From an uncultured Bacteroidales bacterium (GTDB lineage: Bacteria > Bacteroidota > Bacteroidia > Bacteroidales > P3), in the NCBI GenBank assembly GCA_900314925.1, contig OMXC01000004.1, positions 44,304 through 108,303 of the forward strand: a stretch of DNA of 64,000 nucleotides. Reading direction: 5' to 3'. The translations under genes and the position numbers were made by a program. Below are positions 16,323 through 25,850 of the stretch, in pieces. Numbering within the stretch: the stretch's first letter is position 1; every line of letters starts with the position of its first letter. Under the pieces are notes generated by a model. The model was not told the DNA's origin. It was given only the letters and a program-made list of their open reading frames with translations, and did not search any database.

Positions 16323-17693
16323 ATGAAATTCTTGAAATGGCTGGGGTTTGACCCAGAAAAGCACAGCGTCAGGACGGAGATTCTCGCCGGGCTGACCACG
16401 TTCCTCACGATGGCCTATATCCTGGCCGTGAATCCCAATGTCTTCGACGCGCTGGGCGGAGAGATGTCGAAGGCCAACGGCGCCGTCTTCACCGCTACGG
16501 CCCTCGCCGCCATCATAGGCACGCTGGCGATGGCATTCATCGCCAAGAAGCCCTTCGCCCTCGCTCCCGGCATGGGGCTCAACACGTTCTTCGTCTATAC
16601 CGTCTGCATAGCTATGGGCCATAGCTGGCAGTTTGCGCTGACGGCGGTGTTCATCGAAGGTGTTGTGTTTGTCATCCTTACGCTCACCAATGTGCGCAAG
16701 TGGATTGTCGACGCCCTCCCGCTGTCGCTGAAATATGCCGTGGGTGCCGGCATCGGCCTTATCATAGCTTTCCTTGGCTTCCAGAACGCCGGCATCGTAG
16801 GGCAAGGGCCCACCTTGGTGACCCTCGCCTTCAAGCTGCCCGACGGGTCCTTCAGCGGCACCGCCCTGCTTGGCATCCTGGGACTTGTCATCACGGGGGC
16901 GTTGGTGATGAAAGGTGTCCGCGGCAGCATCCTCTGGGGTATCCTCGCCACCACGGCGCTGGGGCTCATACCCATGTACAATGTGGTGGGGGCGGACGGC
17001 GCCGTGAGCCGTGTGGCCCTCACCTCGCTGAACGGCATCGTCTCGGTGCCGCCGAGCATCGAGAACATTGCCTTCCAGTTCACCTGGAGCGAGCTCGCCA
17101 GCGCCAAAGGCATTCTCGACATGATAGTGGTGCTCTTCACCTTCCTTTTCCTCGACATCTTCGACACTATGGGCACCGTCATCGGTGTGAGCGAGAAAGC
17201 CGGTTACGTCGACAAGGAGGGCAATGTCGACGGTATCAACGAATGCTTCATGGCCGACTCGATAGGTACCATCTGCGGTGCCGCCCTCGGCACCAGCACC
17301 ACGACCACCTATGTGGAGAGCGCCGCCGGTGTGGCCGACGGAGGCCGTACGGGTCTCACCGCTTTTTCCACCGCCATCTTCTTCGCCATCGCGCTCCTTT
17401 TCGCGCCGATCTTCCTGGCCATCCCGTCGGCCGCCACAGCCCCTGCGCTCATCGTGGTGGGCATGATGATGATGACGCCTGTGTTGAAGATCAACTGGAA
17501 AGACCCCGTCGAGGCGCTTCCGGCCTTCATCACGATGGTGGTGATGCCCTTCAGCTTCAGCATCAGCGACGGCATCCTCATCGGTCTGATAAGTTATGTG
17601 CTCCTCAACGCCCTGTGCGGCAACATCAAGAGCATCACCCCCACCATGTGGGTGCTGGCGGCGCTCTTTGTGCTGAGATATATCTTCATATGA
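16323..17693 (+). CDS. NCS2 family adenine/guanine/hypoxanthine permease (AzgA/PbuG type)
   Basis: The 456-aa protein starts with the family hallmark (LAGLTTFLTMAYILAVNP at residues 22-39) and keeps ALAPGMGLNTFF and GTSTTTTYVESAAGVADGGRTG, which line the substrate path in NCS2 transporters of the COG2252 branch. About 12 membrane segments are expected. It should import purine bases with protons. It is single, with no terminator; the GTGGYYA repeat follows three bases after the stop. Confidence 0.92.
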   Translation: MKFLKWLGFDPEKHSVRTEILAGLTTFLTMAYILAVNPNVFDALGGEMSKANGAVFTATALAAIIGTLAMAFIAKKPFALAPGMGLNTFFVYTVCIAMGHSWQFALTAVFIEGVVFVILTLTNVRKWIVDALPLSLKYAVGAGIGLIIAFLGFQNAGIVGQGPTLVTLAFKLPDGSFSGTALLGILGLVITGALVMKGVRGSILWGILATTALGLIPMYNVVGADGAVSRVALTSLNGIVSVPPSIENIAFQFTWSELASAKGILDMIVVLFTFLFLDIFDTMGTVIGVSEKAGYVDKEGNVDGINECFMADSIGTICGAALGTSTTTTYVESAAGVADGGRTGLTAFSTAIFFAIALLFAPIFLAIPSAATAPALIVVGMMMMTPVLKINWKDPVEALPAFITMVVMPFSFSISDGILIGLISYVLLNALCGNIKSITPTMWVLAALFVLRYIFI

Positions 17694-17695
17694 TA

Positions 17696-17771
17696 GTGGC
17701 CAGTGGTTAGTGGCTAGTGGTCAGTGGCTAGTGGCCAGTGGTCAGTGGCTAGTGGCTAGTGGTTAGTGGCC
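17696..17771 (+). repeat. Heptamer array GTGGYYA, 10.9 units
   Basis: Ten exact 7-bp units plus GTGGCC run from 17696. Each unit is GTGG, two pyrimidines, A; all four pyrimidine pairs (CC, TT, CT, TC) occur and no other base changes. A related array YYAGTGK is found on the minus strand near 42763-42782. Confidence 0.9.
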
Positions 17772-17775
17772 GTCT

Positions 17776-18091
17776 TCAGTAGGTCTACTAGCCGTCTAGT
17801 AGCCGTTTAGTAGCCGTTTAGAGGGTGTTTTGTCAGTAGAAATGGAGTACGGATGGGTAGGCGTGTTTGGTAATGGCTATATGACAGGGGGTTACGGAAT
17901 GATGACGCTGTAATATGTGGTTGAGGCGTAACAGCGTAACAGCGTAACAGTTCGAAATACGGTATTCCAAAAGTCAAAAATGAATTCTTATATCTATATA
18001 TCTATATATATAAATATATATAGATATAAGGCCTGATTTTGGGTAGAGGAAATAGGGGAATGGGAACTGTTACGCTGTTACGCTGTTACGC
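17776..18091 (+). repeat. Composite repeat element, copy A
   Basis: Part 1 (17776-17819) is four 11-mers: TCAGTAGGTCT, ACTAGCCGTCT, then AGTAGCCGTTT twice. After about 105 bases of weakly conserved spacer, part 2 (17926-18091) is a 166-bp hairpin element: three octamers GCGTAACA plus GTT (17926-17952), an AT palindrome of TATATCTA words (about 17988-18029), and the perfect inverse of the first arm at 18065-18091. The homologous copy B lies at 50047-50372 in the opposite orientation. Confidence 0.85.
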
Positions 18092-18485
18092 TGGTTGGGG
18101 ATGAGTGGCGCTTTGGACGTTGGATGTGATAGATATTCAATGACATAAAGCCGACGGGCGAAGTCAGGAGGAAGGGGGTGAGAGTTATGAGTTAGGGGTT
18201 ACGGATGTGGACACATCATTTTTTGCGGTGAGAGTAGTCGGTTTGGCACAAAAGAGGCTTTGGAATGAGGTATTGATGGCGTGATTCGGGAGCACGAATG
18301 TGAGCGCTGGGGAGGGAGAAAGGTGCTGGAAGGAGGGATGCGAAGGGTCTTTTACGGCCTTTTAGAGGAGGATTTGGATGTTTTTTGTCACGTTTCTGAA
18401 GGTTGGCAGCTGGGGTTCGGAGGGTTTGGTGATGTCGTATTTCGTTGTTTCTTTGCCTTTTAGGTGATTTAATCCAATTTTGAGA
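18092..18485. other. Non-coding stretch without recognised gene
   Basis: This G-rich segment has only short open frames (the longest about 60 codons, 18281-18463) with no family resemblance and no start region. I see no RNA gene in it. Confidence 0.5.
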
Positions 18486-18630
18486 ATCACAATTACAGTA
18501 TCACAGTTCGTTTTTTGAGGGGTATCAATTTCTATATTCTTTATATATATTATTAATTATTAATTAGTTATATAGCATATAAGGGGGTGATTGATATCCA
18601 TTTTTTTAATTGTGATACTGTGATTGTGAT
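18486..18630. repeat. Hairpin element C (ATCACAA-type)
   Basis: The left arm 18486-18508 and right arm 18608-18630 are inverted, 23 bases each, with two differences that both give G-U pairs. The arms are built of 7-base words (ATCACAA, TTACAGT, ATCACAG). The centre is AT-rich with ATTAATTATTAATTA words. The design equals part 2 of copy A, including CAGTTCG right after the left arm, but the word is different. Confidence 0.75.
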
Positions 18631-18783
18631 GAGGTTGTTATGGGTGGGATATTTTTTCGAGTCTTTTTCCCTATGAGGCACAAGTGGTTATGGATTGTAT
18701 GATGCCGACGAAAGCCGTCCGACAGTCTCAGTCTCAGAGTCTCAGCGAACTATCGTCGAGAGGTTGGCGAAAGGGAGAGCAGG

Positions 18784-19602
18784 TTAAGCCTTGCGGTAGA
18801 GGTCTTGGATGACGAGGCCGGCGAGGGTGAAGCCAAAGAGGGCTGTGATGTGGGCGGTGGTGCCGTTGATCTGGGCCTTGGAGGTGCACCATTCGTGGTT
18901 CAGCAGGTCGGCACGGCCGTCGCCGGAGTTGGCTTTAGGGCACATGCAGGCGTCAGTGCCGCACGTGCGCGCCTTGCCCAGATTAGGCAAAACCTCGGGG
19001 CCCCACACGCATTGGAACTTGCGACCGGGGAAGCGTTTCTGCTTGCGCATGCGACGACGCAAGACGGCAGCCAACGGACATCCGTCGACCTGCCAGAACT
19101 CACTGACATGGACCTGCGTGGGGTCCATCTTCAGGGCAGCACCCATGGAGCTATAGAAAGCGGGCTGTGGCTGCTGTCCTTTCTGCGTGCAGCGCAAGAT
19201 GAGCTCAAGCTTGTCCTTCAGGCTGTCGATGGCGTCGATGATGTAGTCGTACTCCCCGAGATGAAAGCTGTCGGCGGTATCGGCACAGAAGATTTCCTGC
19301 ACGGCGGTGATGTCGGCTGCAGGGTTTATCTCCAGCAGGCGTTCCTTCATGGCCTCGACCTTCACCTTGCCCACGGTGCGCGTGGTGGCCATCGCCTGAC
19401 GGTTGACATTGGTGATGCACACACGGTCGGAGTCTACGATGGTAAGTTGGCGGATGCCGCTGCGCACGAGGCTTTCGGCGCACCACGACCCCACACCGCC
19501 GACGCCGAAGATGATGACCCGCGCGGCGGCGATGCGTTCCATGGCGGCATCGCCAACCAGCAGGGAGGTGCGGTTCAATATCGCTTTCTCGAGGGTTCTC
19601 AT
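18784..19602 (-). CDS. tcdA: tRNA threonylcarbamoyladenosine dehydratase
   Basis: The 272-aa protein is a ThiF/E1-like enzyme. It has the nucleotide-binding GVGGVGSWCAESLVRSG (residues 34-50), VDSDRVCITNVNRQ with the E1-family Asp and Arg, and DAIDSLKDKL. TcdA (YgdL/CsdL) uses ATP to cyclise t6A to ct6A at position 37 of ANN-decoding tRNAs. The C-terminal insert (TCGTDACMCPKA, NHEWCTSKAQINGT) is longer than the E. coli form and may bind a metal. It follows the CobW-like gene by four bases on the same strand. Confidence 0.9.
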   Translation of the reverse strand: MRTLEKAILNRTSLLVGDAAMERIAAARVIIFGVGGVGSWCAESLVRSGIRQLTIVDSDRVCITNVNRQAMATTRTVGKVKVEAMKERLLEINPAADITAVQEIFCADTADSFHLGEYDYIIDAIDSLKDKLELILRCTQKGQQPQPAFYSSMGAALKMDPTQVHVSEFWQVDGCPLAAVLRRRMRKQKRFPGRKFQCVWGPEVLPNLGKARTCGTDACMCPKANSGDGRADLLNHEWCTSKAQINGTTAHITALFGFTLAGLVIQDLYRKA

Positions 19603-19606
19603 AATA

Positions 19607-20776
19607 TTATACCAGGCACTCGTCGAGGGTGCGTTCGATGAGTTCTTTGTCGAGATGCTGTCCTATGAAGACAAGCTTCTGCATGCGGTCGCCGTAGAAG
19701 TCGTCCCAGTCGCGCTGCAGCTGAGCGTCGCGCTCCAGAGCTTCGCGCAGTTCCTCTGGCGGCATGGTGGCGAACCACCGTCCTGCATCGCGCAGAGTCA
19801 CCTGCTTGCCAGCCTGCTCAAAAATGTAGCACTTATCCTGCTCATCATCAAAATAGCAGATGCCTTTGGTACGTATAATACCCTTGGGCCAACGGCGTGC
19901 CACCCAGTTGTCGAAGGCACGCAAGTCGAAGGCTCTGCGGCGGAAGTAAACGTATGTACCTATACCATATTCCTCTGCCTCACCCTCATCTTCATGGTCA
20001 TGGTGGTGGTCGTGATGATGCTCGTCGTGGTCGTGATGGTGGGTATCAGCACCGCTCTCCACCTCCTGTATCCACGTGGCAGAAGTGGCCACATCGTCAA
20101 AGTCGAAGAGGTTGGTATTGAGTATTCTGTCGAAGTCCACATCGCCATAGTTGCATTCTATGATTTCAGCCTTGGGCTGCAGCGTGCGGACAATCTGGCG
20201 TATACGTCCCAGCTCTTCAGGCTTCACCTCTGCGGCCTTGTTGAGCAGCACTATGTTGCAGAACTCTATCTGCTGCACTACTAAATTCTCAATATCCTCG
20301 TCGTCGATATCGGGACGGACGAGCAGCTGACCAGCATCAAACTCGTCACGCATACGCAGGGTGTCCACAACAGTGACTATACAGTCAAGTCTCGGCATCA
20401 CATTGAAGCCGTCGGCCATAGTGGGTATCGATATGAGGGTCTGCGCTATAGGCTCCGGCTCGCAGATGCCGCTGGCCTCGATGACGATATAGTCGAAACG
20501 CTCGGTATTGGCGATGTCACGCAGCTGGTTGACGAGGTCGCTTTTCAGCGTACAGCAGATACAGCCGTTCTGCAGAGCCACAAGGCTGTCGTCGCTCTGG
20601 TTGACAACGCCGCCCTGCTGGATGAGTGTGGCGTCAATGTTCACCTCGCCTATGTCGTTGACGATTACGGCGAAACGTATGCCGCGTTTGTTACTGAGTA
20701 TGCGGTTAAGGAGTGTTGTCTTACCGCTGCCGAGGTAGCCGGTGAGCAGCAGTACTGGTATTTCTTTCTTTGACAT
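19607..20776 (-). CDS. CobW/COG0523 GTP-dependent metallochaperone
   Basis: The 389-aa protein has the G1 motif GYLGSGKT (13-20), the metal motif CICC (Cys72, 74, 75), and the CobW C-terminal domain. A histidine and acid-rich linker ([18 protein letters not shown], near residue 245) is the typical metal-binding stretch of ZNG1/YeiR/YjiA-like zinc chaperones, though cobalt or nickel cannot be ruled out. The first gene of a two-gene operon with tcdA; the link between the two is not obvious. No Zur-type site was seen upstream. Confidence 0.9.
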   Translation of the reverse strand: MSKKEIPVLLLTGYLGSGKTTLLNRILSNKRGIRFAVIVNDIGEVNIDATLIQQGGVVNQSDDSLVALQNGCICCTLKSDLVNQLRDIANTERFDYIVIEASGICEPEPIAQTLISIPTMADGFNVMPRLDCIVTVVDTLRMRDEFDAGQLLVRPDIDDEDIENLVVQQIEFCNIVLLNKAAEVKPEELGRIRQIVRTLQPKAEIIECNYGDVDFDRILNTNLFDFDDVATSATWIQEVESGADTHHHDHDEHHHDHHHDHEDEGEAEEYGIGTYVYFRRRAFDLRAFDNWVARRWPKGIIRTKGICYFDDEQDKCYIFEQAGKQVTLRDAGRWFATMPPEELREALERDAQLQRDWDDFYGDRMQKLVFIGQHLDKELIERTLDECLV

Positions 20777-20831
20777 TGTACAATATTTTTCATAGTAGAA
20801 CGCAAGCCCGCAAGAAATATTGTAAGAAAGA

Positions 20832-20863
20832 TTTGCCCATATTCAAAAAAAGAAGTATTTTTG
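20832..20863 (+). promoter_or_regulatory. Promoter of hisS
   Basis: A -33 TTTG (20832-20835) and -7 TATTTTTG (20856-20863) are 20 bases apart, the usual Bacteroidales spacing. It shows that translation starts at ATG 20884. Confidence 0.8.
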
Positions 20864-20883
20864 TAACCAAAATAAGAATTAGC

Positions 20884-22236
20884 ATGGCCACCGTTAAGTG
20901 CTCAATACCAAAAGGTACGCGCGACTTCCTGCCTATGGAGATGGCGCGCCGCAACTATATTTTCGACACTATCCGCTCTGTGTTCCGCACGTTTGCCTTC
21001 GAGCCGATAGAGACACCGTCCCTTGAAAACCTGTCAACCCTGATGGGCAAATACGGCGAAGAGGGCGACAAACTGCTCTTCAAGGTGCTCAACTCGGGCG
21101 ACTTTATGGATGGCGTCGACTTCACCCAGGACTACCACAAGGTGGCACCGCAAATCTGCGAACGCGGCCTGCGCTACGACCTCACGGTACCTTTCGCACG
21201 CTTCGTAGTGCAACACCGCGACCAGGTGCAGCTGCCGTTCCGTCGCTACCAGCTGCAGCCGGTATGGCGTGCCGACCGGCCGCAGAAAGGCCGCTACCGC
21301 GAGTTCTACCAGTGCGACGCCGACATGATAGGCTCCACCTCGCTGCTCAACGAGCTGGAGCTGGTGCAGATGATCGACATGGTGTTCGGCAAACTGGGCA
21401 TCAATGTGTGCGTGAAGATCAACAACCGCAAAGTGCTGGCCGGCATTGCTGAGATGATCGGCGCGCCAGACAAACTGGTCGACATAACTGTAGCCATTGA
21501 CAAACTGGACAAAATAGGTCTTGACAACGTACGCGCAGAACTGGCCGAACGCGGCCTTACGCCGGAGCAGATTACAGCCCTCGACCCAGTCTTCTCGCTC
21601 AACGGCAGCGCCACCGAGAAGATACAACAGCTCAAAGCGCTGTTCGCCAACATAGAGGTCGGCATGGCTGGTGCCCTTGAACTGGAAGAGCTATTCGGAA
21701 TGATTCAGGCCTGCAACATGAAAGCGCAGGTGGAACTTGACCTCACCTTGGCCCGCGGACTGAATTACTACACCGGTGCCATCTTCGAGGTCAAGGCTAT
21801 GGATGTGCAGATTGGCAGCATCTGTGGCGGTGGCCGCTACGACAACCTCACCGGCATCTTCGGCATGCCTGGCGTCAGCGGCGTGGGCATCTCCTTCGGC
21901 GCCGACCGTATCTACGACGTGCTGACTGAACTCGACAGCTGGCCACAGGGGCTTGAACAGGCCGCACGCGTGCTTTTCATCAACTTCGGCACCGTCGAGC
22001 AGGCTGCCTGCATCGCCATCGCTGCACGGCTGCGTGCTGCCGGCATCAGCACGCTGATATATCCTGACGCCGCCAAGATGAAGAAACAGATGGACTACGC
22101 CAACCGCAAGCAAGTACCTTTCGTGGCTTTCGTCGGCGAAAGCGAGATAAAGGACGGCACCGTCACCCTGAAGAACATGACCGACGGAACACAGCAGACA
22201 CTGTCCGTCGACGCCCTCATTGACACATTGCGATGA
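20884..22236 (+). CDS. hisS: Histidyl-tRNA synthetase
   Basis: From ATG 20884 the protein is 450 aa, beginning [17 protein letters not shown], the usual HisRS start; the frame is open upstream but lies before the promoter. Class II motifs are present: [16 protein letters not shown] (motif 2), the histidine loop [22 protein letters not shown], and [12 protein letters not shown] (motif 3), followed by an anticodon-binding domain. It charges tRNA-His, whose gene lies at 42824-42898. Its stop overlaps the next start (ATGA). Confidence 0.97.
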   Translation: MATVKCSIPKGTRDFLPMEMARRNYIFDTIRSVFRTFAFEPIETPSLENLSTLMGKYGEEGDKLLFKVLNSGDFMDGVDFTQDYHKVAPQICERGLRYDLTVPFARFVVQHRDQVQLPFRRYQLQPVWRADRPQKGRYREFYQCDADMIGSTSLLNELELVQMIDMVFGKLGINVCVKINNRKVLAGIAEMIGAPDKLVDITVAIDKLDKIGLDNVRAELAERGLTPEQITALDPVFSLNGSATEKIQQLKALFANIEVGMAGALELEELFGMIQACNMKAQVELDLTLARGLNYYTGAIFEVKAMDVQIGSICGGGRYDNLTGIFGMPGVSGVGISFGADRIYDVLTELDSWPQGLEQAARVLFINFGTVEQAACIAIAARLRAAGISTLIYPDAAKMKKQMDYANRKQVPFVAFVGESEIKDGTVTLKNMTDGTQQTLSVDALIDTLR

Positions 22237-23225
22237 AACGCCTGCTGCTCATAGTCGCACTTCTTTCTGCTGCCGTTGCCATCAACGCACAGGACACCCT
22301 GCACGTGGCGCCTGTGGCCGACACTATCGACGAGGTCGGCATTGGACGCTGGCGCCCGGCACATGACACCGTCTACCTCTTACGCACAGACACCGTCACC
22401 GTCTTACGCGTCGACTCGGTCTATATTGTGCGCACAGACACCGTCATCAAACGCGTGGCCGACACCGCAGCACTCAGCGCGCTGCGCGAGAAAGAGACCT
22501 TCTACCGCGAGATATTAAGCAACAACGGCGTCGACAAAGAGAAGCTTGAGGCCGAACGCAACTACTACATCCACATGGTCGACTCGCTGCGCGCCATTGT
22601 GCGTATCGCCGAGATAGAGGCCGTGCGCAAGGAAGAGGCCAACAAATACCTCGAAGAACGCGCCCGCGCCGCCGAGGAGCGCATCGCACAAAGCAACAAC
22701 AAGAAAAAGAAAATCCGCCCGATACAAGGTGTGGCACTTCGCTTCTACCGTGCTCCCGACTGGGAGATACGCCTGAAAAGCGGCTCCACAGCCGGCACCT
22801 ATGACAAATACATCAGCAACCGCAACGCCGGCAAGGTGGACTTTGACTATGTCACCGGTGCATCGGTGATGCTGTGGGACCTCACTGAGTATTTCAACAA
22901 AGACCACAACATAGGCAGCAACGGCAAGGGCATCAAACGCTTCGACCAGCAGTTCAACTACGATATAGGCATATACGTGGGCTTCGGCGGCAGCAACCTG
23001 TTCCGCAACTTCTACGTCGGCTCCAGTTTCCGCTTTGTGGACTTTTTCTATCTTATCCTCGGTGTCAACATTGCCGAATATCAGGTACTGAAGTCTGGCT
23101 ATGAGAGCGGCGAGGTGATAGGGCCGAACCTGAGCATAGAAGACGTTACCGCCAAAGCATGGCTCGTCAAGCCGTTTGTCTCCCTGAGCATCGACCTCGA
23201 CTTCCTCTCCTACATCAAGAAATAG
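22233..23225 (+). CDS. Exported coiled-coil protein, probably outer membrane
   Basis: The 330-aa protein overlaps the end of hisS by four bases. A signal peptide (residues 1-20, [17 protein letters not shown]) is followed by a region with repeated DTV motifs, a charged coiled coil (about 85-165), and a beta-rich C-terminal half with alternating aromatic residues ([37 protein letters not shown]), which suggests membrane strands. I do not recognise the family. The gene ends three bases from comF on the other strand. Confidence 0.65.
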   Translation: MKRLLLIVALLSAAVAINAQDTLHVAPVADTIDEVGIGRWRPAHDTVYLLRTDTVTVLRVDSVYIVRTDTVIKRVADTAALSALREKETFYREILSNNGVDKEKLEAERNYYIHMVDSLRAIVRIAEIEAVRKEEANKYLEERARAAEERIAQSNNKKKKIRPIQGVALRFYRAPDWEIRLKSGSTAGTYDKYISNRNAGKVDFDYVTGASVMLWDLTEYFNKDHNIGSNGKGIKRFDQQFNYDIGIYVGFGGSNLFRNFYVGSSFRFVDFFYLILGVNIAEYQVLKSGYESGEVIGPNLSIEDVTAKAWLVKPFVSLSIDLDFLSYIKK

Positions 23226-23227
23226 CG

Positions 23228-23914
23228 CTACAAAGCCATTGAAAAGGCCGCCACGCTGATGCTGACACCGTCGGCTTCGGCAATGGCATTGGCACAGGCT
23301 GACAGCGTGGCACCCGTCGTAATGACATCGTCGACAAGCAACACGTGTTTCCCCTCTATTTTAGACGCTTTGCGCAGCCTGAAGGCGTCGGCCACATTGT
23401 CGGTGCGCTGCTGTCCTTGCTGCAGGCTCTGCTGACGCGTGTAGCGGTGGCGCATCACAGCATCGGTACAAACGGGCGCTTTAAGCACCTCCCCTATCCC
23501 ACGGCATAGCAGCTCGCTCTGGTTGTACCCGCGCCACAGCCTGCGCAGCCAGTGCAACGGCACCGGCACCAGCACATCAACGTCGTCAAAACGGCCGCTG
23601 GCCAGCAAGTCCAGGCCCATCTGCCGCCCCATCATCAGACAGAGTTCCGTATTGCCGCGGAACTTCATGGCATGCACCACCTCCCTCACCGTGCTCCCCT
23701 TGCGGAACAGATAGACCGCCGTGGCATGCCTCAACCGGCGCAGCCCAGCCAGCTTGCGCTCCACTGGATTGTCGTCCATACTGCTGAATGCCGTCGCCGC
23801 CATGTCGCACAGGCAGTTCAGGCACACCTGCCTCTCACCGTGCACCAACACCTCTCCGCAACAGGCGCAGGTTGTGGGGAAAAGCACTTGAAGTATGGCC
23901 GCAAAAGGAGACAT
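23228..23914 (-). CDS. comF: ComF family phosphoribosyltransferase-like protein
   Basis: The 228-aa protein has an N-terminal zinc-finger-like part (TTCACCGE, VCLNCL) and the PRTase signature VLLVDDVITTGATL near residues 195-208. ComF/GntX proteins help DNA uptake or use in competent bacteria; the enzymatic reaction is not settled. It starts four bases after the end of queA, in an operon pssA-queA-comF. Confidence 0.9.
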   Translation of the reverse strand: MSPFAAILQVLFPTTCACCGEVLVHGERQVCLNCLCDMAATAFSSMDDNPVERKLAGLRRLRHATAVYLFRKGSTVREVVHAMKFRGNTELCLMMGRQMGLDLLASGRFDDVDVLVPVPLHWLRRLWRGYNQSELLCRGIGEVLKAPVCTDAVMRHRYTRQQSLQQGQQRTDNVADAFRLRKASKIEGKHVLLVDDVITTGATLSACANAIAEADGVSISVAAFSMAL

Positions 23915-23917
23915 CGC

Positions 23918-25132
23918 CTACGGCATGAAGAGACAGCTGTCGCCGTAACTGAGAAAGCGGAACCCGTGGTCGAGGGCATAACGGTAGGCCTCCTTCCAAC
24001 GGTCGCCGATAAACGCCGACACCAACAGCAACAACGTGCTCTTGGGCTGGTGGAAATTGGTCACCATGCCTGTAATGGTGCGGTAACGGTAACCCGGCGC
24101 TATCATCAGCTGAGTCTCGCCCGTCATATCCTCAACACCGTTGCGCTCCATCCATTTCAGAATGTTTCCGTATGCGTCGGCATAACCCATGCCGCAGTCG
24201 TCGAGCGTATAGGGATCCCACTGCGACACATGCATGTATTCCATCCCTGGATCATGCTGCAGCTGCACGCCGAACCAGTAGAGGCTCTCCATGGTGCGCA
24301 CACTGGTGGTGCCCACGGCCACGCGCGCCGTCTCGCTGTGCGCACATATATGGCGCAGGTTGCCTGCCGTGACGTGTATCTTCTCCACGTGCATCTCATG
24401 GTCTCCGATATGCTCGCTGCTCACCGGCTTGAAGGTGCCTGCACCCACGTGCAGCGTCAGGTACTCGGTGTCAATCCCCTTGTTGTGCAACTGCTCTATC
24501 ACCCTGTCGGTGAAATGCAGGCCTGCCGTAGGGGCAGCCACGGAGCCCTCATAGTGGGCGTAGACGGTCTGGTAGCGCGTGGCGTCGCTCTCCTCGGCAT
24601 CGCGGCCGAGGTACGGCGGCAGCGGTATCACGCCGGCATTCTCGATCACCTCCGCAAAACTGGCGCCACCGGTCCAGCTGAAATCCACCACCCAGGCGTT
24701 GCCAACGGCCTCACGACGCCTGGCAGAGAGTTCAAACTCGCCAGTCGCCGCCTGCCACCTTCCACTCATCACGCCGTCTTTCCACTTCTTGTTGTTGCCT
24801 ATAAAACAGACCCACGAGCATTGCTCGCGCTGCTCGAAAGCCTCGCTGACAGCCATATTGTGCGGTTCGAGGCAGAAAATCTCTATCGTCGCGCCGGTCT
24901 CCTTGCGGAAAAGCAGACGGGCATGGATAACCTTGGTGTCGTTGAACACCAGCAGCGCCCCCTGCGGCAGCAGCGACGGCAAGTCGTAGAAGCGGTGCTC
25001 GGCGAGGACGCCGTCCTTAAGACACAAAAGCTTGGAGTGGTCGCGCTCCGCCAACGGATAGCGTGCTATGCGCTCGTCGGGCAGTGGATAATTGTATTCG
25101 TCGATGCGTATATTCTTCAGGTCATTCAGCAT
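23918..25132 (-). CDS. queA: S-adenosylmethionine:tRNA ribosyltransferase-isomerase
   Basis: The 404-aa protein carries QueA hallmarks: YNYPLPDERIARYPLAERD at the start, ALLVFNDTKVIHARL, AAPTAGLHFTD, and HVGAGTFKPV. It transfers the ribosyl group of SAM to 7-aminomethyl-7-deazaguanine in tRNA, giving epoxyqueuosine. Slightly longer than the E. coli enzyme (356 aa), mostly in a central insert. Its start overlaps the end of pssA by 11 bases, which suggests translational coupling. Confidence 0.95.
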   Translation of the reverse strand: MLNDLKNIRIDEYNYPLPDERIARYPLAERDHSKLLCLKDGVLAEHRFYDLPSLLPQGALLVFNDTKVIHARLLFRKETGATIEIFCLEPHNMAVSEAFEQREQCSWVCFIGNNKKWKDGVMSGRWQAATGEFELSARRREAVGNAWVVDFSWTGGASFAEVIENAGVIPLPPYLGRDAEESDATRYQTVYAHYEGSVAAPTAGLHFTDRVIEQLHNKGIDTEYLTLHVGAGTFKPVSSEHIGDHEMHVEKIHVTAGNLRHICAHSETARVAVGTTSVRTMESLYWFGVQLQHDPGMEYMHVSQWDPYTLDDCGMGYADAYGNILKWMERNGVEDMTGETQLMIAPGYRYRTITGMVTNFHQPKSTLLLLVSAFIGDRWKEAYRYALDHGFRFLSYGDSCLFMP

Positions 25133-25838
25133 TTCCCACCCGGCGTTGCGTGATTACAGACAGAAGGATATACCAGATGATTATCAGCGACAGAGCCACC
25201 CAGCTGCGGCTGGCGGCAATCAGCGCGGCGCAGCCCGCAAGGAAGAGATACTGCACCTTGTTGGTGCGCCAGGTCATGTCCTTGAAGTCAAACTTAAGGG
25301 AGAACATCGGCAGCTCGCTCACCATGAGCACGTCGGTGGCCAGAGCCACGACTGCCATGACCGCTGCCGCCACCGGGCCGTCGACCACATAGCCCGTCAG
25401 CGCCACGCCGACCCAAATGAGTGCGTTGGAAGGCACCGGCAGGCCGAGGAAAGAATGGCCCTGGCGCGTGTCGATGTTGAATTTGGCCAGACGGTAGGCC
25501 GCAAAGAGCGGCATCAGCACAAAGGGCAGCATGGCAAGCATCACGCCCCACAGCGGCAGCATGCCGCGCAAAGGCTCTTCGACAACCTTGACCATGATAA
25601 AGGCCGGCGCCACGCCCGACGTGACCACGTCGGCCAGCGAGTCGAGCTGCTTGCCCAACTCCGACGGCACCTTGAGCAGCCTTGCCGCGAGACCGTCGAA
25701 GAAATCGAGGAAGATGCCTGCGCATATCCACACGGCCGCCAGCTTCACGTCGCCCAGAGCCAGCGACGCAAAGACAGACTCCACGCCGCAGAACAGGTTG
25801 CCAAGCGTGATGAGATTGGGGATGAAACGCTTAATCAT
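25122..25838 (-). CDS. pssA: CDP-diacylglycerol-serine O-phosphatidyltransferase
   Basis: The 238-aa integral membrane protein has the CDP-alcohol phosphatidyltransferase motif D-G-x2-A-R-x8-G-x3-D-x3-D within DFFDGLAARLLKVPSELG and QLDSLADVV. It makes phosphatidylserine, the precursor of phosphatidylethanolamine. Type II (Gram-positive-like) Pss is usual in Bacteroidetes. About six membrane segments. It begins 12 bases after the upstream lipoprotein gene ends. Confidence 0.93.
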   Translation of the reverse strand: MIKRFIPNLITLGNLFCGVESVFASLALGDVKLAAVWICAGIFLDFFDGLAARLLKVPSELGKQLDSLADVVTSGVAPAFIMVKVVEEPLRGMLPLWGVMLAMLPFVLMPLFAAYRLAKFNIDTRQGHSFLGLPVPSNALIWVGVALTGYVVDGPVAAAVMAVVALATDVLMVSELPMFSLKFDFKDMTWRTNKVQYLFLAGCAALIAASRSWVALSLIIIWYILLSVITQRRVGNAE

Positions 25839-25850
25839 CGTGCAGCCAGC

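Noticed and set aside
17696..17771. CRISPR-like array
   Set aside because: Units are 7 bp without spacers; no cas genes occur in the window.
18281..18463. Sixty-codon open frame in the G-rich gap
   Set aside because: No promoter placement, no homology pattern, and odd composition; likely chance.
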